Shown here piece by piece: positions 35,601 through 43,571 of a stretch of DNA of 64,000 nucleotides. The notes below the pieces were generated by a model. That model was not told where the DNA came from. It saw nothing but the letters and a program-made list of their open reading frames with translations, and made no database searches. Source of the DNA: Dehalococcoidia bacterium (GTDB lineage: Bacteria; Chloroflexota; Dehalococcoidia; SM23-28-2); assembly GCA_030615765.1 (NCBI GenBank), contig JAUWYP010000006.1, forward strand, positions 1 through 64,000. Direction: 5' to 3'. The position numbers and the translations under genes were made by a program. Each line of letters opens with the position of its first letter. The stretch's first letter is position 1.

Positions 35601-36215
35601 GCGGCCCTGAGCAAGCGGGTCACCGCCATGTGCAGCGAGGTCTCGGCGGAGATGGTCGGACGGGAGCTGGTGATCGCCGGCATTGTCACGTCCACTCGCC
35701 AGATCCTCACCCGCGCCGGCCGCCTCTTCCTGGCCGCTGAGATCGAGGACCTCTCGGGGAGCGTGGAGGTCACCGTCTGGCCGGATGTCTACGACCAGAC
35801 GCGCGACCTGTGGGCCGAAGGAAACATCGTTATTCTGAACGTGCGCGTTCGCACCCGCAACGACCGCCTGCAGCTGAGCGTGCAGAAGGCCACCGCCTAC
35901 CAGGAAGAAGCCAACCCAGGGCCGGACAACGGCGATTCTGCCGCTGACCCTCCTGTCGCCCGCCAGAGAGCCAACGCCGCACGCGCCCTGCGCGTCACCC
36001 TCAGGGAAACGGATGACAGCGAGGGCGATCAGGAGCGCCTGCGGGCGGTGATGAGCGCGCTGGAGGAGTTCGAGGGGGAAGACGAGGTGGTGCTGACCAT
36101 CCGCCAGCAGGACGGCGACGAGGTGGAGCTGGAGCTACCGAGGACGCGCGCCTGCGAGGAGCTGAGCCAACGCCTCAGCGCTGTGCTGGGAGACGAGGGG
36201 GCAGTGCTGCTGTAG
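32700..36215 (+). CDS. dnaE: DNA polymerase III alpha subunit
   Basis: 1171 residues from ATG at 32700 (AAAGGA upstream; the in-frame TTG at 32679 is not needed). It is the replicative polymerase of the DnaE type. It has an N-terminal PHP domain (THLHLHTEYSLLDGL at 3-17), a polymerase core with the catalytic Asp pair PDVDLDF near 393-399 after AVRGSAAGS, the third Asp region (DIGLLKMDFLGLANL), and finger motifs YQDQVLLIAQKFAGY and FNKAHAVCYA. A helix-hairpin-helix part lies near 820-900 and an OB fold near 980-1060 (LVIAGIVTS, then VEVTVWPDVY). An added C-terminal region of about 100 residues (VALRVTLRETDDSEG-like to the end) is common in this lineage. There is no proofreading exonuclease domain. 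Confidence 0.96.
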   Translation: MFTHLHLHTEYSLLDGLARIPQLMERAQELGQEAIALTDHGILYGAVPFYKEAKARGLKPIIGVEAYLAQGSRHSREAKDRHPYHITLLARDLQGYRNLLALATKAHLEGHYYRPRVDKELLQQHHEGLIALSGCQSGEVLRLLADGHWEEAVGAAQWYREVFGEFYLELQDHNIPEVTNLNEKLVRLSRETGLPLVATNDVHFVLREDAPTQDILLCIGTNTSILDERRMRLAGDADSYYLKSEEEMRQLFGDVPEAIENSWRIAEMCDLELEFGHLHLPEADVPQGMSADDYLAQLCHEGLGRRYPNGSEEPRRRLEYELSVVQQTGFSHYILVVHDFAQFARAQGILMAVRGSAAGSIILYCLGVTDIDPLAYRLVFERFLNVERRELPDVDLDFAEDRRDEVIRYAAQKYGYDRVAQIITFGTMGAKAAIRDVGRALGMTYADVDRVARLVPSVLNMTIDRALAGNNELSSIYEADEQVQRLVDTAKELEGVARHASTHAAGVVIAPEPLVHFLPLQRPAHALSAGKEDDGTPIPTTQYAMEAVADIGLLKMDFLGLANLTILGKAVDIIRETRGVEIDLQALPDGDAKTYATLWEGQTFGVFQLESSGMRRYIQELKPTAIRDLAAMVALYRPGPMQHIPTYTRAKHRLEDIRYPHPDLADILDETYGVIVYQDQVLLIAQKFAGYTLGEADVMRKAMGKKISAVMAAERERFMAGARANGYSGAQADQVFDLIEPFAGYAFNKAHAVCYANIAYQTAYLKANYPAEYMTAVLMLAGHHPTGAAQRVAEAYPECARLGISVLPPDVNHSRVSFALEEQEDGSLAIRFGLANIKNVGTGIVEGIIEARDEGQPFASMEDFCQRVNCRYLNKRALESMIKAGAFDCLGVRGTLLANLDRSISIAQRAQKVRESGQATLFDVFGESVSGPSPEAGESEGALASELAWEKELLGVYVSEHPLSRAAAALSKRVTAMCSEVSAEMVGRELVIAGIVTSTRQILTRAGRLFLAAEIEDLSGSVEVTVWPDVYDQTRDLWAEGNIVILNVRVRTRNDRLQLSVQKATAYQEEANPGPDNGDSAADPPVARQRANAARALRVTLRETDDSEGDQERLRAVMSALEEFEGEDEVVLTIRQQDGDEVELELPRTRACEELSQRLSAVLGDEGAVLL

Positions 36216-36224
36216 GCTACGGCC

Positions 36225-37673
36225 TTACTCCTCCGGTATCTCCAGGGTGTGCAGGAGGTTGCCGTCGCCGTCCTTGATCTCGATGACTACCTTGGCGGGG
36301 GTCTCGCTGGTCAGCACCTTCACCAGGCCGTAGTTGTAGATGTCCAGATTGTAGAACTCGTCCGTGATACCGGGGAGGAGTCCCTCCAGCAACTCGATCG
36401 AGACCTCCATGGCTTCCAACTCCTCGCCAATGGTCTCCCTGGCTATCGGCCCTATGATTATCTCCATGCAGCCGTTCTCCAGGGTGTTGACAATAGTGCC
36501 GTGGAGGTCGGTGGTCAGGAAGATGACGTTCTCGATGCCGTTGTCGGTAATGAAATTGAGCAGCTCCTCTCGCTCGGCGGGGTAGCCTTCCCAGCGGTCG
36601 TAAGGGAGGAGGATGAACTCGCTGATGGGCACCTCGTTGATAATGAACTTGAACTTGGCATCGGAGTTCAGGAGCGCCTGCTTGAGCCACTCTTTCTGCT
36701 CCGTGCCCAGAATGGTGCGCGAGGGGTCGCGGAGGCCTTCCAGGCAGGCCACGTCGCCGATGCGGGTGGGGAACTGCTCCTCCTCGCCCTCCTCGTCATA
36801 GCAGAAGAACTCGGCGCTGCGGTACTGGCGCTCGTCCAGGATAAAGAGCTCCACGTCCTTCCCCCAGCGGAAGCTTCGGTACAGGCGGTTGGGGTCATCC
36901 GGGCTCTGGCGGATGGGATTGTACTCGAAGAAGGCCTGGCGGCCGGCGGCCAGCATATCGGGGTCGACGGTCTCACCGGCGAAGTCGTTGACGACCTCGT
37001 GGTCGTCCCAGATGGCGTAGGTGGAGGTAGCGGCCATCAGCCCGGCCAGGTGCTCATCCTCTCGATTGTCCTTGTAGAGCTGGCGGTATTCCGGCAGGGT
37101 GGTAGCTGTCGGCAAGCCCTCTACCTCGGGGGGGTCAGCAATGACCGTATCGCCCAGGTAAACGAAGAAGTCGGGGGCATCCTCACGCACCGTAGACAGA
37201 AGGGTAAAGGGCTGGAGGTACGAGGCCGAATCGGCGGAGTAGGCGAAGACGACGTCGCTGACAACATCCTCGGCCGGGGCGGTCCGGAAGGTGCCGATGG
37301 GGCTGGCGGTGCCGTCGGGGGATAGGAAGCGATAGAAGTAGCTCGCGTCGGGGTCCAGGCCTTCGATGTCCGCCTTGACCACGAAGTCGTTCTCTGCCTT
37401 GGCCTGCAGCCTCTCGCTGGCGACCACCTGCTCGAACTGTCCGTCGGAGGCCACCTCAGCGGTGAGCTCTGCCTCCGCGTCTACCCTGGTCCAGAGGATG
37501 ACGCCGGTGTCGGTGACATCACCGCTGGCCACGCCATGGGTGAAGGCTGCCTCGGAAGGGGTAGGCGTGGCTGTGGCCGCTGGTGTGCCTTCCTCCTCTT
37601 CTTCGCCGCAGCCAGCGACAAGAGCCGCGAGGGAGACAAATAGGAAAAGGAAAAGAAACCATCTCCTAACCAT
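36225..37673 (-). CDS. PhoD-like alkaline phosphatase lipoprotein
   Basis: 482 residues. The lipoprotein signal MVRRWFLFLFLFVSLAALVAGC has its lipobox Cys at residue 22, so it should be anchored outside the membrane. An Fn3-like PhoD N-terminal domain (FTHGVASGDVTDTGVILWTRVD) lies at about 43-135. The metallophosphoesterase domain follows: FAYSADSAS where PhoD has a metal-binding Asp, then FVYLGDTVIAD, WDDHEVVNDF, and FLTTDLHGT near the end. The core fits Ca/Fe-dependent PhoD phosphodiesterases that release phosphate from organic esters. The gene overlaps ogt upstream by 8 nt and converges on dnaE with a 9-nt gap. Confidence 0.85.
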   Translation of the reverse strand: MVRRWFLFLFLFVSLAALVAGCGEEEEEGTPAATATPTPSEAAFTHGVASGDVTDTGVILWTRVDAEAELTAEVASDGQFEQVVASERLQAKAENDFVVKADIEGLDPDASYFYRFLSPDGTASPIGTFRTAPAEDVVSDVVFAYSADSASYLQPFTLLSTVREDAPDFFVYLGDTVIADPPEVEGLPTATTLPEYRQLYKDNREDEHLAGLMAATSTYAIWDDHEVVNDFAGETVDPDMLAAGRQAFFEYNPIRQSPDDPNRLYRSFRWGKDVELFILDERQYRSAEFFCYDEEGEEEQFPTRIGDVACLEGLRDPSRTILGTEQKEWLKQALLNSDAKFKFIINEVPISEFILLPYDRWEGYPAEREELLNFITDNGIENVIFLTTDLHGTIVNTLENGCMEIIIGPIARETIGEELEAMEVSIELLEGLLPGITDEFYNLDIYNYGLVKVLTSETPAKVVIEIKDGDGNLLHTLEIPEE

Positions 37674-38163
37674 TGATCGCTCCTTCCAGGATCAGCAGTC
37701 GCTCCTTCATGTCCAGGCCACCGCCATAGCCGCCCAGACTTCCGTTAGATGATACCACTCGATGGCAGGGAACAATAAGGGGCCAGGGGTTGGCCGCCAT
37801 CGCCTGGCCTACCGCCCGGGCCGCCCGCGGCTTGCCCACCCTGGCTGCCAGCCAGCCATAGCTACGCGTCTGGCCGTAGGGAATCTCCTGAGCCGCCTGC
37901 CAGACGGCTCGCTGGAAGGGGGTAGCGGCGGAGAGGTCCAAGGCATCGGGGAAGACGACGGGCTGGCCGCGAGCGTAGCGGCGCAGGCGCTCGGGCAGGT
38001 CGCCCGCCTCGTCGTCGCGGGCCTCCTCGCGGGCGCCCAGGGCGAGAACCTGGCTGAGAGCCGCCTCTCTATCGCGGCGAGACAAGGTGACCGCTCGCAG
38101 GCCGGCGGGAGATAGGACAAGGCCCAACCAGCCCAAGGCGGTCTCGATGATGCAAAACTTCAT
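37666..38163 (-). CDS. ogt: methylated-DNA--protein-cysteine methyltransferase
   Basis: 165 residues. ATG at 38163 is used because GGAGG lies 6 nt upstream; an in-frame ATG 12 nt earlier lacks a site. The active-site motif IVPCHRVV holds the acceptor Cys that takes the methyl group from O6-methylguanine in a suicidal reaction. Conserved TPFQRAVWQAAQEIPYGQTRSYGWLA and RAVGQAMAANPWPLIVPCHR are normal for the DNA-binding/active domain. The N-terminal domain (CIIETALGWLGLVLSPAGL) is short but intact. Confidence 0.93.
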   Translation of the reverse strand: MKFCIIETALGWLGLVLSPAGLRAVTLSRRDREAALSQVLALGAREEARDDEAGDLPERLRRYARGQPVVFPDALDLSAATPFQRAVWQAAQEIPYGQTRSYGWLAARVGKPRAARAVGQAMAANPWPLIVPCHRVVSSNGSLGGYGGGLDMKERLLILEGAING

Positions 38164-38309
38164 TCCATCCTCCAATCGTCAGGATGCTGTAGCAAGCCCA
38201 GCCCGAGATGTTCCTGCTTGCCGATTATACCAGGCCCGTTCCAGGCGACCAAAGCGAGCGATGACGCGGGATGCACGTAGCGATACCCTTGCGGTAAGAT
38301 CGCGTCGAC

Positions 38310-39365
38310 ATGGCTACCTTCGGGAGGATACTAGCGCTCGCCGCCCTGACAGCCGCCGTCGCGCTGCTAGCCTGCCAGAGCGGCAATAGCGAGCCGGCGG
38401 GTATTGAGGTCGAGCCTCTGCTGACAGGCACGGTCGCCGCTACTGCCACCGCCGCTGCCCCATCGCCGCCGGCCAGCCCTACCGCGACGGCAGCCCCCAC
38501 GCCTTCGCCGACGCCCTCACCTACTCCCTCACCCCAGCCGTCTCCCTCGCCCACGCCTGAGCCCCCAGCAGTCGCCGATTCGGCCAGGGTGGAGCTCTCA
38601 CCATCGACCGTAAGGCAGGGCGAGGTATTCACGGTTAGCATGCGGAATGGCGAGGCTGCTAGTAGCGCCACCACAAGCTTCGGGGGCCTACAGTTCCCGA
38701 TGCTCTGGACGGGCGCCATCTGGTGGGCGGTGATAGGAGTGGCCGCCGACTTCGTGCCCGGCCAGCACGAGGTTCAGGTGATCGAAGATGGGCTGATGAA
38801 CCTGCCGATCGTGGTCCTGACGGTGGTGGCGGCTGCCTTCCCCGAAGAACTGATTCAACTGGAGCCGGAGCAGACGCAACTCTTGACCGACCCCGCGGCC
38901 ATCCAAGAGGAACGCGAGCTTCTAGCTTCCATCTACGCTGTCGTCACGCCCGAGCGCCTGTGGTCGGGGCTATTCGTCCTGCCGGCTATCGGGCCGCAGG
39001 GGGACACCTTCGGGATGCGTCGCAGCTTCAACGGCGGGCCATTCAGCCACCACACAGGCCTCGACATCCTGGCCGGGCAGGGCGCGGCGGTGGTGGCGTC
39101 CAACAGCGGCCGGGTGGCCCTGGCCGACGAGCTGCACCTGCGGGGCGGCAGCGTGATCATCGACCACGGGGCCTCGGTGTTCAGCGGCTACCACCACCTG
39201 TCGCAGGTGCTGGTCGTGGAGGGCCAGGAGGTGGCTCAGGGGGAGGTGATCGGCACCGTGGGAGGAACGGGCCTGGCCACGGGGCCCCACCTGCACTGGG
39301 AGATAGTGGTGCACGGGGTGCGCGTAGACCCTCTGCCCTGGACGCAAGCGGAGATAGGGCCGTAG
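38310..39365 (+). CDS. M23-family peptidase lipoprotein
   Basis: 351 residues. N-terminal lipoprotein signal with lipobox LLAC (Cys at about 22), then a Thr/Pro/Ser linker to about residue 95. Residues about 98-170 form an Ig-like domain (ELSPSTVRQGEVFTVSMRNG). The M23 LytM domain is at about 235-345: FGMRRSFNGGPFSHHTGLDIL provides the first His/Asp zinc ligands, and HLHWEIVVHG carries the HxH pair. It may cut peptidoglycan cross-bridges or pseudopeptide, or act as an inactive regulator, though all ligands appear present. It is divergent from ogt. Confidence 0.85.
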   Translation: MATFGRILALAALTAAVALLACQSGNSEPAGIEVEPLLTGTVAATATAAAPSPPASPTATAAPTPSPTPSPTPSPQPSPSPTPEPPAVADSARVELSPSTVRQGEVFTVSMRNGEAASSATTSFGGLQFPMLWTGAIWWAVIGVAADFVPGQHEVQVIEDGLMNLPIVVLTVVAAAFPEELIQLEPEQTQLLTDPAAIQEERELLASIYAVVTPERLWSGLFVLPAIGPQGDTFGMRRSFNGGPFSHHTGLDILAGQGAAVVASNSGRVALADELHLRGGSVIIDHGASVFSGYHHLSQVLVVEGQEVAQGEVIGTVGGTGLATGPHLHWEIVVHGVRVDPLPWTQAEIGP

Positions 39366-39434
39366 GGGGCTGTAACGGTATAGCCGTGGGCCGGTCGCTT
39401 TGGAGTATGATGGAATACGCGAGGTGGTGAACAA

Positions 39435-40262
39435 ATGAAAGATAAGAGCATTGTTGGAGACCTAATAAACTTTCGTGGGTTGGTCTATAGTCCGACTAAC
39501 GAAAATGGGGTGATTTTCTTATTTGGCAAGGTCACCGAAGACCTAAATATGTACATCGAGGAAATCAAACCTGGGTTCCCAGATTGCGTAGGGAGAAGAT
39601 TCACCGGTAGGGGATGGGAGAAGGTAAGCATCGAGTTTGAATACAAGAGCTTCCATTTCAAACAGCACAACCATAACCCCAGCCATTGCGACGTTATAGT
39701 CTGCTGGGAACATGACTGGCCTGAATGTCCATTAGAAGTGATAGAGCTGAGAGCAGTTATCAAGTCGCTACCCAATAAGCCCATCGAACGACCGGACAAG
39801 GCGACGGAGAAGGGCAGACCTGGAGTTGAAGATCACCTTAAGCACTTCCCCGAGGAAGTTGAACGGTTATTCCATAAATTCGACGAGAAGGTGAAGGAAA
39901 TATCGGATGAAATCTGGCGCAAAGTCGTGCGTGTTCCGGGCGTCACATATTACTCACCGGAACGAGTTTTCATATATCTGGATTTTCAAAAGGGCGGGCT
40001 GAAGTTGACCCTATTCACGAGGGGAGAAGAGCTAGATGGGGTCAAGAGCTTTGGATATGAAAAGGGCGGCGCAAAATGGGGAAGAATACACCTGAGGCAC
40101 GAGCAAGATGTTGAGAACATCCTATCAATCGTGAGGAAGTCCTATGAGCTCGTCAGGAAGGCAATTAAGAATAACGAGCCCACAGGATGGTATGCGGAAC
40201 CTGAGGAAGAAGCAGAAGACGAGGGTGAAGAATTACCCGCAACCTCCGATGGCACAGTGTAA
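39435..40262 (+). CDS. AT-richer orphan: predicted nuclease-like domain plus DUF5655-like domain
   Basis: 275 residues, not confidently recognised. Residues about 55-110 show IEFEYKSFHFKQHNHNPSHCDVIVCWEHDW then LEVIEL. This E...(E/K)-x-K and D-x-x-x-C-W pattern resembles the core of PD-(D/E)xK nuclease-like proteins. Residues about 165-245 (RVPGVTYYSPERVFIYLDFQKGGLKLTLF, then WGRIHLRHEQDVENILSIV) resemble DUF5655, a domain often fused to restriction-like proteins. The DNA is clearly AT-richer than its neighbours and codon use differs, which suggests recent transfer. A GAGGTGG site precedes the ATG. Defence function is a guess. Confidence 0.55.
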   Translation: MKDKSIVGDLINFRGLVYSPTNENGVIFLFGKVTEDLNMYIEEIKPGFPDCVGRRFTGRGWEKVSIEFEYKSFHFKQHNHNPSHCDVIVCWEHDWPECPLEVIELRAVIKSLPNKPIERPDKATEKGRPGVEDHLKHFPEEVERLFHKFDEKVKEISDEIWRKVVRVPGVTYYSPERVFIYLDFQKGGLKLTLFTRGEELDGVKSFGYEKGGAKWGRIHLRHEQDVENILSIVRKSYELVRKAIKNNEPTGWYAEPEEEAEDEGEELPATSDGTV

Positions 40263-40366
40263 GAGGACAAGCTCCATGCTGTTCAGCAGTTGCAGCGCGG
40301 AGCACCGAATGTACAGCCACGGCCCCGCTCCTTCTGCCCAGCTTGTCGTCGGGCCCGGCCCCAGGG

Positions 40367-41239
40367 TTAGACCTTGCGCGCCACGTGCGTCCGCCAGTCG
40401 CCGTCGGCCAGCGCCCGCTCCACTGCGAGGCCGGTGCCGGTCAGGGCGCTGGATACTCGATCCGCTGATTCAGCGCTGAAGCCAGCGACGATGAGCACGC
40501 CGGCCGGCCGCAGCACCGCGGCCAAGGCCGCAGCCACCTCCACGATGACCGCCGCGCTGATGTTGGCCATCGCCAGGTCGAAGGCGGCACTCGGCGCCTC
40601 GTCCAGGCCACCCTCCTCGACCCGCACCACCGCCTCCAGGTGATTCAGGCACACATTCTCTCGGGCCACCACCGCCGCCTGGGGGTCGATGTCAAGGGCC
40701 AGAACGGAGGTCGCGCCCAAGCGGGCGGCGGCCAGGGCCAGGATGCCGGAGCCGGTGCCCAGGTCGAGGACGTCCATTCCCGGCCGCAGAAGCTCCTCCA
40801 GGGCCCGCAGGCACATCAGCGTCGTGGGGTGCTGGCCGGTGCCGAAGGCCATGCCGGGGTCGAGCCGGATGACCGCCTCGCCCCGGCGCGGGCGGTAGGA
40901 GCGCCATGTGGGGCAGACTACCAAGCGGGGGCTGACCCGCAGAACGGGGAAGAACTTCTTCCAGACGTGAGCCCAATCTTCTTCGCTCAGCCAGCGGGTA
41001 CGCAGCGCCGACGACGAGATGAGGGGAGCCAACTGGCGGCGCAGGGCTCGGCGGCGACGGGCGAGGTCACCGTCGGCGGGGAGATAGCCCTTGACCACCA
41101 CCGACGTTTTGCCCCCCTCAATACTGACGCCGGCGTGGACGTGGCGGTGGAGCACGTCGGCCACGGCCTCCTCAGCGTCGGGGGCTACTTCGACGCTCAG
41201 CTCGAGCCAGCGGGCGGGCGATTGCTTTCGCGAGGGCAT
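40367..41239 (-). CDS. prmA: ribosomal protein L11 methyltransferase
   Basis: 290 residues. The N-terminal substrate-recognition domain (WLELSVEVAPDAEEAVADVL, RLEEDWAHVWKKFFPVLRVSPRLVV-like) is followed by the SAM-binding domain with motif I LDLGTGSGILALAAARLG near 138-155, IDPQAAVVARENV, and DLAMANISA (NxxA catalytic segment). It methylates Lys side chains of L11. The DnaJ-PrmA pairing is common in bacteria and the two are 40 nt apart here. L11 itself (rplK) is also in the window. Confidence 0.9.
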   Translation of the reverse strand: MPSRKQSPARWLELSVEVAPDAEEAVADVLHRHVHAGVSIEGGKTSVVVKGYLPADGDLARRRRALRRQLAPLISSSALRTRWLSEEDWAHVWKKFFPVLRVSPRLVVCPTWRSYRPRRGEAVIRLDPGMAFGTGQHPTTLMCLRALEELLRPGMDVLDLGTGSGILALAAARLGATSVLALDIDPQAAVVARENVCLNHLEAVVRVEEGGLDEAPSAAFDLAMANISAAVIVEVAAALAAVLRPAGVLIVAGFSAESADRVSSALTGTGLAVERALADGDWRTHVARKV

Positions 41240-41279
41240 GATGGGACAGCCAAGAGCAGGCGTTGTCGTTCAGAGGGGC

Positions 41280-42401
41280 CTAGCCGAAGGCGTCCTTGAT
41301 CTTGCCCAGGAGGCCTTTGTCGTCCTGGGAGTCTGCGGACGCCTTCAGGGTATCGTCCAAATCCTTTAGCAGACGCTTTTGCTCAGGGGTGAGGTTGGTG
41401 GGAACGATGACCCGGACGCGCACCAGCTCGTCGCCGCGGCCTTGACCGCGCAGGCGGGGCACGCCCTTGCCCTTGAGGACGAAGACGCGGCCGCTCTGGC
41501 TGCCGGGCGGGATCTTGAGATTGTGGGGCCCATCGAGGGTGGGAACCTGGAGCTGCACACCGAGGGCGGCCTGAGCGATGTTGATGCCGAGGTCGAGGAT
41601 GATATCGCTGTTGTCCCGCTGGAACAGCTCGTGGGGCGCTACACGGATGTCTATGTACAGATTGCCGGCCGGGCCGCCGTTCAGGCCGGCGTCGCCCTCG
41701 CGCGTGAGACGCATCTGGGAGCCGTCGTTGACGCCGGCGGGAATCTTGACCTCCAGGCGACGGCGATGGCGCTGGCGGCCGCTGCCGCGACAGTCCTTGC
41801 AGGGCTCGGTGATGATGCGGCCTTCGCCGCCACACTGCTGGCAGGCGGCGACGTTGACAAACTGACCGAAGAGGCTGCGCTGGACACGCCTGACCTCGCC
41901 GGTGCCGTCGCAGGCGGGACAGCGGGCCAGCTGGCTGCCGGGCTCGTTCCCCTGGCCGCCGCAGCGAGGGCAGAGCTCGGTGCGGGTGACCTCGATCTGC
42001 TTCTGGCAGCCGAAGGCGGCCTCCTCGAAGGCGATGATGAGGCGAGAGTGGTGATCGTTGCCGCGCCGCGGCTGTCTGCGCAAGCGGGTGCCTGTGCCGC
42101 CGAAGAAGGCGTCGAAGATGTCGCCGAAGCCGCCCATGTCGAAGCCATCGAAGGGGCGGCCGAGGTCGAAGCCCTGCAGGCCGTCGTGGCCGAAGCGGTC
42201 GTAGGACAGGCGACGCTCAGGGTCGGAGAGGACCTCGTAGGCCTCGTTTATCTGCTTGAAGCGGTCCTCGGCGCCGGCGTGCTTGTTGCGGTCGGGGTGG
42301 TACTGCATAGCGAGGCGGCGGAAGGCCTTCTTGATCTCTTCCGTGCTGGCGTTGCGGGGAACGCCGAGAATGTCGTAGTAGTCGCGCTTGGTCGTGGCCA
42401 T
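41280..42401 (-). CDS. dnaJ: chaperone protein DnaJ
   Basis: 373 residues. J-domain at 1-70 with the DnaK-stimulating HPD motif ([10 protein letters not shown]). A Gly/Phe-rich region ([20 protein letters not shown]) follows at about 72-110. The cysteine-rich zinc domain at about 140-215 has four repeats: [24 protein letters not shown] and CKDCRGSG. Two beta-barrel substrate domains complete the type I DnaJ. It delivers clients to DnaK. It is part of the hrcA-grpE-dnaK-dnaJ order but is separated from dnaK by the Ntn-hydrolase gene and a terminator. Confidence 0.96.
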   Translation of the reverse strand: MATTKRDYYDILGVPRNASTEEIKKAFRRLAMQYHPDRNKHAGAEDRFKQINEAYEVLSDPERRLSYDRFGHDGLQGFDLGRPFDGFDMGGFGDIFDAFFGGTGTRLRRQPRRGNDHHSRLIIAFEEAAFGCQKQIEVTRTELCPRCGGQGNEPGSQLARCPACDGTGEVRRVQRSLFGQFVNVAACQQCGGEGRIITEPCKDCRGSGRQRHRRRLEVKIPAGVNDGSQMRLTREGDAGLNGGPAGNLYIDIRVAPHELFQRDNSDIILDLGINIAQAALGVQLQVPTLDGPHNLKIPPGSQSGRVFVLKGKGVPRLRGQGRGDELVRVRVIVPTNLTPEQKRLLKDLDDTLKASADSQDDKGLLGKIKDAFG

Positions 42402-42458
42402 AGTGATACATCTTCATTCTAACAGATGGAGGGTGTCAAGCGGCAAGTATCGCAGGAG

Positions 42459-43533
42459 AAGAAAAAGGCCGAGGGCCGTTTGTGACAGGCTCCGACCCCG
42501 TGGAAGTCCGCTTTGGTGAGTAGGCGGTCAGATGGTGGTTCTGTCTTAGGGAGCGCTACGCTTGCTCCTAAAGCCCATCTTTTGCTGGAGCAGCCTATAT
42601 TTCTCCTGAAGCAGCGAGAGCCGCAGCTCACGGAGCCGCCACTGAGTCAGTTTGAATCTCAAGATCTGTGATGGTCTTGTCGAAGCCTCTTCGCTGGCTT
42701 CGGTTTTCGCGCTCATTATAGACCTCTTCTAGGGCGCTGACGGTCTCTTGCTTTACGCTCTTGATGCCATCGTGACCTATCAGCAATATGTCAGTGGCTC
42801 GCCCGACGCCGCCTGCCATCTCTGCCTTCTTCTTCGCCTCGAATGCTATATACAAGGCGTCGTTGAGCGGGATGTGCTGGGTGTACCTGTACCAAGCAAA
42901 GACGTTGTCGGCGTGTCTCTCTCCCATGCCGGCACAACAGTATGCCATGTTGTCGTAGCTCCGCCAGATGCCTGGATCAGCTATCAAGATAACGTGGCCC
43001 TGCTCGTCAACACCCGCTAGCAATAGCATCAAACCTAGCTGATATCCCCTAATGCGCTCGTTGAGTTCCATGACGACGGCGTCGTGCAGGGTCCTTTGCT
43101 TCTCGTGGTATTCGGCGATGGTGCTGATGCCCGCACAGGGTCGCAGCACTTCGTCTTCGATGCGGCTGGTTCTTAGATCCTGATATATCTCCTTCAGGCC
43201 ATCAGCTATTTCTCTGATCCTCTCTTTCCCCCTGGTCTTTTCCCTTGCGTCCCTTATTAGGTCCGGCTCATGCATGGTCCCGGCTACCAGCACAACGGCC
43301 TTGTGCGCTATTGGCTGTGCTTTGCTCTCCTCCGGCTCGAATGCCAAGGTCATGTCGGCAGTGGAGACCATCCTGTCCGAGACGGTTACGACCTTCTTGC
43401 CGCCTTCGCAGATTGCCGCTATTAGCTGAGTCATCCGCCGGCCCCCTTTGTGTTGTCCTGGCGAATTATCTCACAATCCGTCCCGTTGCGCCTACGTGGC
43501 GGAGCGACGCAAGTGCGAAAGAAAAAGGCCGAG
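42459..43533. repeat. 15-bp direct repeats flanking the Ntn-hydrolase gene
   Basis: AAGAAAAAGGCCGAG occurs at 42459-42473 and again at 43519-43533. The second copy is the 3' part of the dnaK terminator read in reverse; the first lies between the Ntn gene and dnaJ. The bases between them carry only the Ntn gene and its flanks. Confidence 0.7.
42628..43434 (-). CDS. proteasome-like Ntn hydrolase
   Basis: 268 residues. The start MTQLIAAICEGGKKVVTVSDRMVS fits the first strands of 20S proteasome beta-type subunits: a Thr right after Met (would be the N-terminal nucleophile after Met removal), Asp20 in VSDRM, and Lys38 in ESKAQPIAHKAVVLVAGT in the place of the catalytic Lys. The later segment GMGERHADNVFAWY also resembles proteasome strand-helix patterns. 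It is not HslV (too long, no HslU nearby) and not clearly Anbu. The base composition is less GC-rich than dnaK or dnaJ. Its place between dnaK and dnaJ suggests either a stress role or a chance insertion. Catalysis is inferred. Confidence 0.65.
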   Translation of the reverse strand: MTQLIAAICEGGKKVVTVSDRMVSTADMTLAFEPEESKAQPIAHKAVVLVAGTMHEPDLIRDAREKTRGKERIREIADGLKEIYQDLRTSRIEDEVLRPCAGISTIAEYHEKQRTLHDAVVMELNERIRGYQLGLMLLLAGVDEQGHVILIADPGIWRSYDNMAYCCAGMGERHADNVFAWYRYTQHIPLNDALYIAFEAKKKAEMAGGVGRATDILLIGHDGIKSVKQETVSALEEVYNERENRSQRRGFDKTITDLEIQTDSVAAP

Positions 43534-43560
43534 ACCGCCGCTCCTGCAGACCTCGGCCTT
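43525..43560 (-). terminator. rho-independent terminator after dnaK
   Basis: Stem AAGGCCGAG (43552-43560 read on minus) and CTCGGCCTT (43525-43533) with an 18-nt loop, followed on the minus strand by TTTCTTTC, 11 nt past the dnaK stop. Confidence 0.85.
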
Positions 43561-43571
43561 GGTGCTGCCGT

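Noticed and set aside
42434..42439. TTGACA before dnaJ as a promoter
   Set aside because: The only good -10 (TAGAAT) is 12 nt away, too short for a standard promoter.
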